This document shows positions 49,308 to 57,775 of a stretch of DNA of 63,317 nucleotides, in pieces (positions within the stretch are counted from its first letter, which is position 1; each line of letters starts with the position of its first letter). A program made the translations under genes and the position numbers. The DNA comes from Nocardioides lianchengensis. GTDB taxonomy: Bacteria > Actinomycetota > Actinomycetes > Propionibacteriales > Nocardioidaceae. The stretch covers positions 29,988 to 93,304 of the forward strand of contig NZ_FMZM01000006.1 in NCBI RefSeq assembly GCF_900101465.1, written 5' to 3'. Under the pieces are notes generated by a model. It had not been told where the DNA came from. It saw nothing but the letters and a program-made list of their open reading frames with translations, and ran no database searches.

Positions 49308-49332
49308 CCTCTCGTCGACCGAAGGAACGCAC

Positions 49333-50577
49333 GTGACTGCTACCGATGTCCTCCCCGAGGGGTTCGACTTCACCGACCCGGACGTGAACCAGCGGGGCAT
49401 CCCGCACGACGAGTTCCGGGCTGCACGGCAGAACGAGCCCATCATCTGGATCGAGCAGGACCAGCTCTGGCGCAGCGGCTTCGCCCCGGAGTCCGGGACC
49501 GGCTACTACGCCGTCACACGGCACGAGGACGTCGCCGCGATCTCCAAGGACAGCAAGAACTGGTCCACCGCCGAGAACGGCGCGATCATCCGCTTCCCCG
49601 GCGAGATGTCGCGCGACCAGATCGAGCTCCAGCGGGTCATCCTGATCAACCAGGACCCACCCGAGCACGCCACCACCCGTCAGATCATCTCCCGCGGCTT
49701 CACGCCCCGCTCGATCAACGAGCTCGAGGAGACGATGATCAAGCGGGCCGCGCAGATCGTCCAGGACTCGGTGGCCAAGGGCACCGGCAACTTCGTCGAG
49801 GACGTCGCCGCCGAGCTGCCGCTGCAGGCCATCGCCGACCTGCTGGGTGTCCCGATGGAGGACCGTCACAAGCTCTTCGAGTGGTCCAACCTGATGCTCG
49901 CGGGCGAGGACCCCGACTACGAGGGCGCCAACGACGTCGCGGCCGCCGAGATCCTCGGCTACGCGATGATGCTGGCCGCCGAGCGGCAGGCCAACCCGCG
50001 CGACGACCTGATCACCAAGCTGATCAACGCCCACAAGGGCGAGCGGGGCCTGACCGACGACGAGTTCGGCTACTTCGTGATCCTGCTGGCGGTCGCGGGC
50101 AACGAGACCACCCGCAACGCGATCACCCACGGCATGAACGCCTTCTTCGACCACCCCGAGCAGTGGGAGATCTGGAAGCGGGACCGTCCGGCGACCATGA
50201 TCGACGAGGTCGTCCGGTGGGCGACGCCGGTGACGGTCTTCCAGCGCACGGCCCTCCACGACGTCGAGCTCGGCGGGGTGCAGTTCAAGAAGGGCCAGCG
50301 CGCGGCGCTGTTCTACGCGAGCGCGAACTTCGACGAGACGGTCTTCGAGGACCCGTTCAGGTTCGACATCACCCGCGAGACCAACCCGCAGCTCGGCTTC
50401 GGCGGGCATGGCAACCACTACTGCCTGGGTGCCAACCTGGCCCGCCAGGAGATCAAGGTGATCTTCGACGCGCTGGCCGACTACGCGCCCGACATCACCC
50501 GGCTGGCCCCGGCCGCGCGGCTGCGCCACTCCTGGGTCAACGGCATCAAGGACCTGCAGGTCCAGTACGGCGCCTGA
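49333..50577 (+). CDS. cyp125: Cytochrome P450 CYP125, steroid C26/C27 monooxygenase
   Basis: 414 aa (mycobacterial CYP125 about 433). Oxidises the terminal carbon of the sterol side chain. Oxygen-binding helix VAGNETTRNAITHGMNAFF, ExxR in MIDEVVRWATPV, and heme loop LGFGGHGNHYCLGANLARQE with Cys364. The opening FDFTDPDVNQRGIPHDEFRA is very typical of CYP125. GTG start with GAAGGAA upstream. Needs a ferredoxin and reductase, which are not here. Confidence 0.95.
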   Translation: MTATDVLPEGFDFTDPDVNQRGIPHDEFRAARQNEPIIWIEQDQLWRSGFAPESGTGYYAVTRHEDVAAISKDSKNWSTAENGAIIRFPGEMSRDQIELQRVILINQDPPEHATTRQIISRGFTPRSINELEETMIKRAAQIVQDSVAKGTGNFVEDVAAELPLQAIADLLGVPMEDRHKLFEWSNLMLAGEDPDYEGANDVAAAEILGYAMMLAAERQANPRDDLITKLINAHKGERGLTDDEFGYFVILLAVAGNETTRNAITHGMNAFFDHPEQWEIWKRDRPATMIDEVVRWATPVTVFQRTALHDVELGGVQFKKGQRAALFYASANFDETVFEDPFRFDITRETNPQLGFGGHGNHYCLGANLARQEIKVIFDALADYAPDITRLAPAARLRHSWVNGIKDLQVQYGA

Positions 50578-50578
50578 C

Positions 50579-50594
50579 CCCGTCGTACGACGGG
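50579..50594. terminator. 16-bp palindrome between converging cyp125 and map
   Basis: CCCGTCGTACGACGGG, a perfect palindrome in the 18-bp gap between two converging genes. It has no loop bases, so only a shorter hairpin could form; terminator function is uncertain. The core TCGTACGA recurs across the window. Confidence 0.35.
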
Positions 50595-50595
50595 C

Positions 50596-51363
50596 TCAGC
50601 CCCGGGCGGTCAGCACCTGCGGACCGTCCGGGGTGATCGCCACGGTGTGCTCCATGTGGGCGCCCCGGGAGCGGTCGGCGCTGCGCAGCGTCCAGCCGTC
50701 GGGGTCGGTGTAGATCTCGTCGGTGGTGTGCAGGAACCACGGCTCGATGGCGATCACCAGCCCGGCCTGGAGCTTGAAGCCCCGGCCGGCGCGGCCGTCG
50801 TTCGGGATGTGCGGGTCGCCGTGCATCGTCCGGCCCACGCCGTGCCCGCCGAACTGGGTGTTGATCGCCAGGCCGGCCTCCCGGGCCACGCCGGCGATGG
50901 CCGCGGAGATGTCGCCGACCTTGTTGCCGACGGTCGCGGCGGCGATCCCGGCCTCGAGGGCGCGGCCGGTGGTCGCGATCAGGTCGAGGTCCTCCTGGCG
51001 CGGCGTACCGACGACGACGCTGAGCGCCGAGTCGGAGACCCAGCCGTCGACGCTGGCCGCGAAGTCGACGCTGAGCAGGTCGCCGTCCTGCAGCACGTAG
51101 TCGTGCGGGAGGCCGTGCAGCACCGCGTCGTTCACCGACGTGCACAGCACCTTGCCGAAGGGCGAGGCCCCGAACGACGGGTGGTAGTCGATGTAGCAGG
51201 ACTCCGCGCCGCGCTCCCGGATCATCTCGTGCGCGACCGCGTCCAGCTCGAGCAGGTTGACGCCCACGTCGGCGACCTCGGCGAGGCGGGTGATGACGTC
51301 GGCGACGAAGCGCCCGGCGGGGCGCATCTGCTCGATCTGGGCGGGGGTGCGGAGCTCGATCAC
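50596..51363 (-). CDS. map: Type I methionine aminopeptidase
   Basis: 255 aa. Removes the N-terminal Met of new proteins. Metal-ligand set: Asp in [18 protein letters not shown] (two Asp), His in [17 protein letters not shown], Glu in AIEPWF and Glu in MEHTVAI. CSTSVND-like [17 protein letters not shown] is the standard substrate loop. GTG start. Probably an additional Map copy, since it is not next to ribosomal or secY genes here. Converges on cyp125. Confidence 0.92.
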   Translation of the reverse strand: MIELRTPAQIEQMRPAGRFVADVITRLAEVADVGVNLLELDAVAHEMIRERGAESCYIDYHPSFGASPFGKVLCTSVNDAVLHGLPHDYVLQDGDLLSVDFAASVDGWVSDSALSVVVGTPRQEDLDLIATTGRALEAGIAAATVGNKVGDISAAIAGVAREAGLAINTQFGGHGVGRTMHGDPHIPNDGRAGRGFKLQAGLVIAIEPWFLHTTDEIYTDPDGWTLRSADRSRGAHMEHTVAITPDGPQVLTARG

Positions 51364-51454
51364 CCGGCCAGCCTAGGCGGCGGATCTGCCCAGGGCAGAA
51401 CCGCCGGCAGCAGAATCGCTGGGGTGGCGCCGTACGCCGGACCACGCTGGCTCC

Positions 51455-52051
51455 ATGACCACGACGCTCTCACCCTCGGCGGCCGACCGGCTGCTCCACC
51501 AACGGATCCTCGTCCTCGGCCAGCAGGTCGACGACGAGATCGCCAACCGCCTGTGCGCCGAGCTGCTGCTGCTCTCGGCCGAGGATCCGCGGCGCGACAT
51601 CAGCCTCTACATCAACAGCCCCGGCGGCTCGGTCTCGGCCGGCCTGGCCATCTACGACACCATGCGGCTGATCCCCAACGACGTCAGCACGCTGGCCATG
51701 GGGCTGGCGGCGAGCATGGGCCAGTTCCTGCTCTCGGCCGGTACGCCGGGCAAGCGCTTCGCCCTTCCGCACAGCCGGGTGCTGCTGCACCAGGGCTCGG
51801 CCGGGATCGGTGGCACGGCCATCGACATCGAGATCCAGGCCGAGAACCTGGAGCACACCAAGAACGTGATGATCGGCCTGATCGCCGAGCACACCGGCCA
51901 GCCGGTCGAGAAGGTGGAGCGGGACGCGCTGCGGGACCGGTGGTTCACCGCGCAGCAGGCCCTGGACTACGGCTTCGTCGACGCGATCCTCACCGACGTG
52001 GCCGACGTGACCCCGTCGTACCCGTCCCAGCGGATCGGGCTGAGCCGATGA
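51455..52051 (+). CDS. clpP: ClpP-type serine protease, first of a pair
   Basis: 198 aa. Proteolytic subunit of Clp. Catalytic Ser87 in [17 protein letters not shown], His112 in [20 protein letters not shown], Asp157 in [30 protein letters not shown] is the standard substrate-cleft motif. ATGA overlap with a second clpP gene, as in actinobacterial clpP1-clpP2, but no clpX or tig gene is nearby. A ClgR-like regulator lies 1.8 kb away. Confidence 0.92.
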   Translation: MTTTLSPSAADRLLHQRILVLGQQVDDEIANRLCAELLLLSAEDPRRDISLYINSPGGSVSAGLAIYDTMRLIPNDVSTLAMGLAASMGQFLLSAGTPGKRFALPHSRVLLHQGSAGIGGTAIDIEIQAENLEHTKNVMIGLIAEHTGQPVEKVERDALRDRWFTAQQALDYGFVDAILTDVADVTPSYPSQRIGLSR

Positions 52052-52665
52052 GCTCCTACACGATCCCCAGCGTGGTCGAGAAGACCGTGCGCGGTGGCGA
52101 GCGCGCCGTCGACATCTACAGCCGGCTCCTGTCCGACCGGATCGTCTACGTCGGCACCGAGATCGACGACGGCGTCGCCAACGTGGTGATCGCGCAGCTG
52201 CTGCACCTGGAGTCGGAGAACCCCGAGGCGCCGATCAACCTCTACCTCAACAGCCCCGGTGGCTCGGTCACCGCGATGCTCGCGGTCTACGACACGATGC
52301 AGTTCGTCCGGCCGCCTGTCGGGACCACCTGCATCGGCCAGGCCGGCTCGTCGGCCGCGGTGCTGCTGGCCGCGGGGGACCCTGGCCGGCGGATGGTGCT
52401 GCCGCACGCGCGCGTCGTCCTGCACCAGCCGTCGGGCGGCGGGCAGGGCACCCTGCCCGACCTGGCCCTCCAGGCCAAGGAGATCGTCCGGCTGCGCTCG
52501 GAGATGGAGCAGATCCTGGTCCGGCACACCGGACAGGAGCTGGAGCGGCTGCGCGAGGACACCGAGCGCGACCTGGTGCTCACCGCCCCGGAGGCGGTGG
52601 CCTACGGCGTCGCGGACGGCGTCCTCGACAGCCGCAAGCTAGTGGCGCGCGTCAGAAGTTCTTGA
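52048..52665 (+). CDS. clpP: ClpP-type serine protease, second of a pair
   Basis: 205 aa. [20 protein letters not shown], then [20 protein letters not shown] with the presumed nucleophile Ser101, [20 protein letters not shown] with His126 and [11 protein letters not shown] with Asp171. The usual QAASMG around the nucleophile is replaced by QAGSSA, which could change the S1 pocket or the processing. N-terminal stretch [20 protein letters not shown] is typical of ClpP2-type subunits. Probably forms a mixed tetradecamer with the upstream subunit. Confidence 0.9.
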   Translation: MSSYTIPSVVEKTVRGGERAVDIYSRLLSDRIVYVGTEIDDGVANVVIAQLLHLESENPEAPINLYLNSPGGSVTAMLAVYDTMQFVRPPVGTTCIGQAGSSAAVLLAAGDPGRRMVLPHARVVLHQPSGGGQGTLPDLALQAKEIVRLRSEMEQILVRHTGQELERLREDTERDLVLTAPEAVAYGVADGVLDSRKLVARVRSS

Positions 52666-52822
52666 GCACCTCGCGCACCCAGGACGCGCCCCTCGCGGCG
52701 TTGCCGACGCTTGCTGGACGAGCCAGTACGGCGGCGCGCCGGCGCCTTGCGACGGCCACGCCCTGAGCACGCCAGGCACTCAACAACTTCCGAGGCCCGC
52801 CACGAGCGCTACCGTCGCTGGC

Positions 52823-53596
52823 ATGACCCTTCTCCTCGACCGCGCGATCGCCTCGCTGCGCGCGCACCACGACGACCTGGCCCTGCTGGTGCCGACGCTG
52901 ACCGACGAGCAGCTCGCCGGCCCGAGCGGCGCGTCCGAGTGGACCGTCGCTCAGGTGCTGTCCCACCTCGGCAGCGGGGCGGAGATCAGCCGCAAGCCGG
53001 TGGCCGCCGCCTCCGGCCAGCCGTTCGACGAGGAGGACAACCAGTCGGTCTGGGCCCGCTGGGACGGCTCGACGCCCCGCGAGCAGGCCGAGGCGTACGT
53101 CCGCCACGACGCGCGCTACCTGGAGACCCTCGCGGCGCTCACCCCCGAGCAGAAGGGGAGCATCAGCGTCGACATGGGGTTCCTGCCCGCCCCGGTGCCG
53201 CTGGTGGTCGCGGTCGGCATGCGCCTCAACGAGGTCGCCGCGCACGCGTGGGACGTCAAGGTCGGGCTGGACCGGGCGGCGACGGTCGACGGGGCTGCGG
53301 CGGAGGTGCTGCTGGAGCTCTTCGCGGGCGACCTCGGGTTCCTGCTCGGCTTCTCCGGCAAGGCCGACCAGCTGGCCGAGCCGGCCACGGTCGCGGTGCC
53401 CGGCGGGGCGATCGTGATCACCGACGCCGTGACGGTGACGACCGAGCCGGTGGAGGCGACGGCGACCTTCGACGGTCCGCAGGAGGCCGTGCTGCGGCTG
53501 CTCACCGGCCGGCTGCGCGCGCCGTACGACGGGGGTGTGAGCGTCACCGGAGACGTCAGCCTCGACGATCTGCGCCGGGTGTTCCCGGGCTACTGA
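52823..53596 (+). CDS. Maleylpyruvate-isomerase-family (mycothiol-dependent type) protein
   Basis: 257 aa of the MDMPI / DinB_2-like group. N-terminal domain: ASLRAHHDDLALLVPTLTDE, ASEWTVAQVLSHLGSGAEI (first His) and VAVGMRLNEVAAHAWDVKVG (second His plus Glu), the expected divalent metal site. The C-terminal domain (ATATFDGPQEAVLRLLTGRL, VSVTGDVSLDDLRRVFPGY) resembles the sterol-carrier-like tail of the family. Likely mycothiol-dependent isomerase or transferase; substrate unknown. The 157 bp before it show no gene; an inverted repeat follows. Confidence 0.82.
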   Translation: MTLLLDRAIASLRAHHDDLALLVPTLTDEQLAGPSGASEWTVAQVLSHLGSGAEISRKPVAAASGQPFDEEDNQSVWARWDGSTPREQAEAYVRHDARYLETLAALTPEQKGSISVDMGFLPAPVPLVVAVGMRLNEVAAHAWDVKVGLDRAATVDGAAAEVLLELFAGDLGFLLGFSGKADQLAEPATVAVPGGAIVITDAVTVTTEPVEATATFDGPQEAVLRLLTGRLRAPYDGGVSVTGDVSLDDLRRVFPGY

Positions 53597-53630
53597 GCTC
53601 GCGACGTCCCACCCGGGGTGCCGCATCCAT

Positions 53631-53693
53631 CGTCGAGTGACGCCAGATGGCTGTAATGAGGCGCGGGGAACAGCCATCTGGCGTCTCTCGACG
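53631..53693. terminator. 24-bp inverted repeat between converging genes
   Basis: Arms 53631-53654 and 53670-53693 match in 23 of 24 bases (core GACGCCAGATGGCTGT) around a 15-base loop. It lies between the ends of the MDMPI-type gene and the ClgR-like gene. Unusually long for a terminator and AT-richer than its surroundings. Confidence 0.6.
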
Positions 53694-53828
53694 GTCGGCG
53701 ACGCCTGCGCTGCCGTGAGTACGAGAGGCTAGGTGAACGATTCAGGCGCAGCGTCCGATCGGCGCGAGGTGTCGGCCGCTGTGCTCGCGAGGACGAGTCT
53801 GGCGGATCCGGCGGCTGCGCTCGCCGAG

Positions 53829-54140
53829 TCAGGCCGCGAGGCAGACCGGCCCGGACATCCGCCCGATCGAGCGCGTGACCCGCGCCGTCAGGTCGACGAG
53901 CCGCAGGCCGAGGGCGCCGGCGACGGCGCCGAGGATCTCGGAGCTGGGCTCCTTCAGGCCGCGCTCGACCTCGGAGAGGTACTGCATCGAGACGCCCGAC
54001 TGCTCGGCCACGTCGGTGAGGGTCCGGCCGGCCTGCTGGCGCTCGGAGCGCAGCTCGTGGCCGACGGCCTCGCGCCACAGCGGCTCGGGGCGGGACGGCT
54101 CGGGAGCCTGCGGGGCCGGAAATGCGACGACGTCACCCAT
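53829..54140 (-). CDS. clgR: ClgR-like XRE-family regulator
   Basis: 103 aa. The HTH region (about residues 26-85), GHELRSERQQAGRTLTDVAE, QSGVSMQYLSEVERGLKEPS, SEILGAVAGALGLRLVDL, follows ClgR (GRTLR-VS-x-VS-YLSEVERG-KE-SSE). ClgR activates clpP and related protease genes in actinobacteria and is itself degraded by Clp. The C-terminal end SGPVCLAA has the Leu-Ala-Ala tail typical of Clp-recognised proteins. Its nearness to a clpP pair supports the call. The gene is 9 bp downstream of the DUF2007 gene on the same strand. Confidence 0.75.
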   Translation of the reverse strand: MGDVVAFPAPQAPEPSRPEPLWREAVGHELRSERQQAGRTLTDVAEQSGVSMQYLSEVERGLKEPSSEILGAVAGALGLRLVDLTARVTRSIGRMSGPVCLAA

Positions 54141-54149
54141 GGACCGACC

Positions 54150-54419
54150 CTAGACGTCCGCGGCCGGCGACGGCTGGCCGTTCGCCGCGGGCGAACGGCC
54201 GGGCTTCAGCCACTGACCGAGGTCGGCGTCGGTCAACAGCTCGCGCGCCTCGGCCTCCCGCTCGTCGGGGACCAGGACCCGCATCTGGAGGAAGTTGAGG
54301 CTGCCCTCGAGGAGACTCGCGTGCCGGTCCGCGACGTGGCAGGGGATGTCGGCGTCCTGCAGGAGTGCCTCGACCACCGAGATCAACGCGACGTCGTTGG
54401 TGCGGATCAGCTCGCTCAT
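54150..54419 (-). CDS. DUF2007 (putative signal-transducing) protein
   Basis: 89 aa. ELIRTNDVALISVVEALLQD, ADIPCHVADRHASLLEGSLN, LQMRVLVPDEREAEARELL is a complete DUF2007 domain (ferredoxin-like fold, related to PII-type proteins). The tail SPAANGQPSPAADV is disordered. Role unknown. ATG with GGAACGAG upstream; it precedes the ClgR-like gene by 9 bp and lies 95 bp after ltp3. Confidence 0.82.
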   Translation of the reverse strand: MSELIRTNDVALISVVEALLQDADIPCHVADRHASLLEGSLNFLQMRVLVPDEREAEARELLTDADLGQWLKPGRSPAANGQPSPAADV

Positions 54420-54514
54420 GCTCGTTCCAACGTACGGCGGGCCGCGGTGGTGCCCGGCCGGCACGCCCTCCCAGATCGCGCCGGCCGGAGACCGTCCCCC
54501 GGTCCGCGAGCGGG

Positions 54515-55681
54515 TCAGTTCGTCGGCTTGTCCGCGCCGACGACCCACATCGCGAAGAACTGCGAGCCACCGCCGTAGGCGTGGCCCAGGGCCTTGCGCG
54601 CGCCGTCGACCTGGTGCTCGCCGGCCGCGCCACGCACCTGCAGGGCGGCCTCGCCGAAGCGGAGCATCCCCGAGGCGCCGATCGGGTTCGACGACAGCAC
54701 GCCGCCTGAGCAGTTGACCGGGATCTTGCCGTCCATGGCGGTGCCGCCGGACTCCGTCAGCCGCCAGCCGCCGCCGTTCGCGTCGGCGAAGCCGAGGCTC
54801 TCCAGCCACATCGGCTCGAACCAGGAGAACGGCACGTAGATCTCGGCCGCGTCGATCTCGTCGATCGGGCTGGTGATCCCGGCCTGCTTCCACAGTGCGG
54901 CGGCGGCGTCGCGGGACGCCTGCGGGTTGACCTGGTCGCGCTCGGCGGCCGAGGTGGCCTCGGAGCGCATCACGGTGCCGTGGATCCAGGCGGGGTTGGG
55001 CGAGGCCTTCGCGGTGTCCTCGTCCACGATGACCAGCGCGCAGGCGCCGTCGGAGGAGGGGCAGGTCTCGTCGTACCGGATCGGGTCCCAGAGCATCTGC
55101 GAGGCCAGCACCGACTCCACGGTGGTGCCCTCGTTGTGCAGGTGGGCGTAGGGGTTGCGCAGCGCGTTGTTGCGGTCCTTGGCGGCCACGATCGCGCCGA
55201 TGTGCGTGGGTGCGCCGGAGCGGCGGATGTAGGAGCGCACGTGCGGGGCGAAGTAGCCACCCGCACCGGCGTGCACCGGCATGTTGAACGGCACCGGCAC
55301 CGACAGGGCCCACATCGCGTTGGACTCCGACTGCTTCTCGTAGGCCACCGTGAGCACCCGCTTGTGCACACCGGCCTGGACGAGCGACGAGGCGACGATG
55401 GCGGTCGAGCCTCCGACCGAGCCGGCGGTGTGCACGCGGAGCAGCGGCTTGCCGGCCGCGCCGAGCGACTCGGCCAGGAAGAGCTCGGGCATCATCACGC
55501 CCTCGAACAGGTCGGGAGCCTTGCCGACCACGATCGCGTCGATGTCGTCCAGGGTCATGCCGGCGTCGAGGAGCGCCCGGTCGATGGCCTCGCGGCACAG
55601 GCCGGCCATCGAGACGTCCTCGCGCTTCGCGCGGTGGTGGGTCTGACCGATGCCGACGACGGCAGCAGGCTGCTTGGCCAT
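54515..55681 (-). CDS. ltp3: Lipid-transfer-protein-type thiolase-fold protein Ltp3
   Basis: 388 aa (Ltp3 about 394). SCP-x thiolase-like fold without the standard thiolase Cys; such Ltp proteins act as aldolases or unknown lyases on steroid-CoA side chains. AAVVGIGQTHHRAKREDVSM opens the fold; LRVHTAGSVGGSTAIVASSL, DGACALVIVDEDTAKASPNP, and PVNCSGGVLSSNPIGASGML are typical. The next gene starts one base away, and the trio ltp3-ltp4-Zn-ribbon protein matches the mycobacterial order Rv3523-Rv3522-Rv3521. Confidence 0.87.
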   Translation of the reverse strand: MAKQPAAVVGIGQTHHRAKREDVSMAGLCREAIDRALLDAGMTLDDIDAIVVGKAPDLFEGVMMPELFLAESLGAAGKPLLRVHTAGSVGGSTAIVASSLVQAGVHKRVLTVAYEKQSESNAMWALSVPVPFNMPVHAGAGGYFAPHVRSYIRRSGAPTHIGAIVAAKDRNNALRNPYAHLHNEGTTVESVLASQMLWDPIRYDETCPSSDGACALVIVDEDTAKASPNPAWIHGTVMRSEATSAAERDQVNPQASRDAAAALWKQAGITSPIDEIDAAEIYVPFSWFEPMWLESLGFADANGGGWRLTESGGTAMDGKIPVNCSGGVLSSNPIGASGMLRFGEAALQVRGAAGEHQVDGARKALGHAYGGGSQFFAMWVVGADKPTN

Positions 55682-55682
55682 C

Positions 55683-56744
55683 TCAGGCCCCCTTCTGCTC
55701 GGCGTCGAGGACGCACACGAGGTTCTGCTGGAGGGCCGGGCCGCTCGTGGCGTGGCCCAGCGTGCGGCCGGCCTCGCCGGACCAGATCTTCTTGGCGGCC
55801 TCGCCGATCCGGATGCCGCCGGCGGAGAACATCGGGTTGCCGGAGAGCGCGCCGCCCGACGGGTTGATCGCGACGTCGTCGCCGAGCCCGAGCTCGCGGC
55901 GCAGGATCAGCTCCTGGTGGCTGAACGGCGCGTGCAGCTCGGCCACCTCGACGCCGGCGGTGCCGGCCGCGGCGGCCGCCCGCTCGGCCGAGGGGGAGCG
56001 GGTGAGGTCGCGGGTGCCCATGCTCATCGGGTCGACGTAGTGCGCGAGGCCGCTGATCCAGGCGGGCCGGTCGCACACCTCGCGGGCCTTGTCGCCGGCG
56101 GCGAGCACGATCGCCGCGGCGCCGTCGGTCACGGGCGCGCAGTCGTGCTTGCGCAGCGGGTCGGCGTACAGGGGGCGCGCCAGCAGCTCCTCGACCGACG
56201 ACCCGCCCTTGCGGACGGCGTACTCGTTCTTCTCGGCGGCGGTGAGCGAGCGGTTGACCACCTCGGCCATCGCCCGCTCGTCCCAGGCGCCGGCGTCGAG
56301 GCCGACCCGGGCCTGCAAGCCGGCGAGGCTGACGGTGTCGGGCCACAGCGGCGTCATCGTGTAGGGCTCCAGCTGGAGCGCGAGGGTACGGCGCAGCACG
56401 CCGGCCGAGCTCTTGCCGAACGCGTAGACCAGCGCTGTGTCGACCTCGCCGGTCTGGATCTTCAGCCAGGCCTCGTAGAGCGCCCAGGCCAGGTCCATCT
56501 CGACGTGGGACTCGTTGACCGGCGGGATGACGCCGATCGCGTCGACCGCCTGCACGAACGAGAACGACCGGCCGGCCAGGTAGTCCGAGGACCCCGAGCA
56601 CCAGAAGCCGACGTCCTTGCGGGTCCACCCGGTCTGCTCGTAGCACTCCTCGAAGAGCGGCACGAGCAGCTCCACGCAGGTCGGCGACCCGTCGAACTCC
56701 TCCATCTGTCGCTGGGCGAACCCGACGACCGCAACGTCACGCAT
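55683..56744 (-). CDS. ltp4: Lipid-transfer-protein-type thiolase-fold protein Ltp4
   Basis: 353 aa (Ltp4 about 354). Same fold as Ltp3: DVAVVGFAQRQMEEFDGSPT, ELLVPLFEECYEQTGWTRKD, VESHVEMDLAWALYEAWLKI-like middle, CAPVTDGAAAIVLAAGDKAR and AINPSGGALSGNPMFSAGGI. Probably pairs with Ltp3 and the downstream-numbered Zn-ribbon protein as a side-chain lyase complex, by analogy with Ltp2-ChsH2. Exact reaction unknown. 10 bp after the Zn-ribbon/OB-fold gene. Confidence 0.87.
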   Translation of the reverse strand: MRDVAVVGFAQRQMEEFDGSPTCVELLVPLFEECYEQTGWTRKDVGFWCSGSSDYLAGRSFSFVQAVDAIGVIPPVNESHVEMDLAWALYEAWLKIQTGEVDTALVYAFGKSSAGVLRRTLALQLEPYTMTPLWPDTVSLAGLQARVGLDAGAWDERAMAEVVNRSLTAAEKNEYAVRKGGSSVEELLARPLYADPLRKHDCAPVTDGAAAIVLAAGDKAREVCDRPAWISGLAHYVDPMSMGTRDLTRSPSAERAAAAAGTAGVEVAELHAPFSHQELILRRELGLGDDVAINPSGGALSGNPMFSAGGIRIGEAAKKIWSGEAGRTLGHATSGPALQQNLVCVLDAEQKGA

Positions 56745-56754
56745 GTCCCGCCCC

Positions 56755-57717
56755 TTACAGGTGCTGCTTGTAGGTGTCGTAGTCCGCGTCCGGGTCGCCG
56801 GTCGGACTGAAGTGGCTGATGTTCTCGATCGTGGTGCCCCACTCCTCGCGGGGCTTCCAGACCGCCTTGACCCGCATGCCCATCCGGACCTCGTCGGCCG
56901 GGATGTCGAGGATCAGGTGCAGGATCGCGATGTCGGCACCGTCCAGCAGGACGTACGCCGAGACGTACGGCGGCTTGATCTTCTGGCCGAGGAACGGGAC
57001 GTTCACGATGCAGAAGGTGGTGATCGTGCCGACCTCGGAGAGCTCGACCTCCTCGGTCGTCGCGACGCCGTCGACCGGGCAGGCGCTGCGCGGCGGGACG
57101 TAGACCTTGTGGCAGGCCGGGCAGCGCTGGCCGAGGATCTTGCCCTCGGCCAGGCCCCGGTAGAAGGCCGACTCCTCGGGCGAGGCGGCGTACAGGTAGT
57201 CGAGCTCGACGGGCGTGACGACGCCGGTGACCAGGTGGTCCTCCAGCAGCCCGCCGCCGGCGGGGGAGGCGCTGTCCTCGTCGGCCAACGGCACGAAGGC
57301 CTCGATGTCGGTGACCGCGCCGGTGCGCTCGCCGCGCCAGCGCACCTGCACCCGCATCCCGGTCGAGACCTCGTCGGGCGAGGTGACGTGGAGCGCGTGC
57401 AGGAACGGCGTGTCCGCCCCGTCGAGGGTGACCAGCGCGAACGCGAACGGGTGGTCGAGGGGCTGACCCTTCACCGGCTCGGGGACCCAGGTCCACGAGC
57501 TGACCGTGCCGGTGGCCGCGACCTCGACGAAGTCGGTGAGCGCCTCGTGGGTGATCGGGTCGAACTCCGGCGGGGGTACGACGACCCGGCCGTCGGACGT
57601 GCGTCCCGCGACGACCACCCCGTCCCGCAGGCCGGTGAGGAACCTCCCCACGACGGGTCCGGTGGAGCGCGTGTAGTCGAAGGCGACCGTCACCGGCGCC
57701 GAGAGCGTGCGAGCCAT
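56755..57717 (-). CDS. Two-domain DUF35 (Zn-ribbon/OB-fold) protein, Rv3521-like
   Basis: 320 aa (mycobacterial counterpart about 303). The first half (EALTDFVEVAATGTVSSWTW, ALVTLDGADTPFLHALHVTS) is an OB-fold; the second has the Zn-ribbon GQRCPACHKVYVPPRSACPV and an OB-fold (VGTITTFCIVNVPFLGQKIK, AYVLLDGADIAILHLILDIP). DUF35 proteins bring acyl-CoA to Ltp or hydratase partners. First gene of the operon ahead of ltp4 and ltp3, 11 bp after the KstR box. Confidence 0.88.
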   Translation of the reverse strand: MARTLSAPVTVAFDYTRSTGPVVGRFLTGLRDGVVVAGRTSDGRVVVPPPEFDPITHEALTDFVEVAATGTVSSWTWVPEPVKGQPLDHPFAFALVTLDGADTPFLHALHVTSPDEVSTGMRVQVRWRGERTGAVTDIEAFVPLADEDSASPAGGGLLEDHLVTGVVTPVELDYLYAASPEESAFYRGLAEGKILGQRCPACHKVYVPPRSACPVDGVATTEEVELSEVGTITTFCIVNVPFLGQKIKPPYVSAYVLLDGADIAILHLILDIPADEVRMGMRVKAVWKPREEWGTTIENISHFSPTGDPDADYDTYKQHL

Positions 57718-57728
57718 GTCCGGCAAAG

Positions 57729-57742
57729 TAGAACACGTTCTA
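57729..57742. promoter_or_regulatory. KstR box between the ltp operon and the LLM gene
   Basis: TAGAACACGTTCTA is a perfect 14-bp palindrome and a full TnnAACnnGTTnnA match. It lies 11 bp from one start and 33 bp from the other. Confidence 0.88.
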
Positions 57743-57775
57743 GCGAACGCACAAGGTCTCTGAGAGGGTGTCGGC

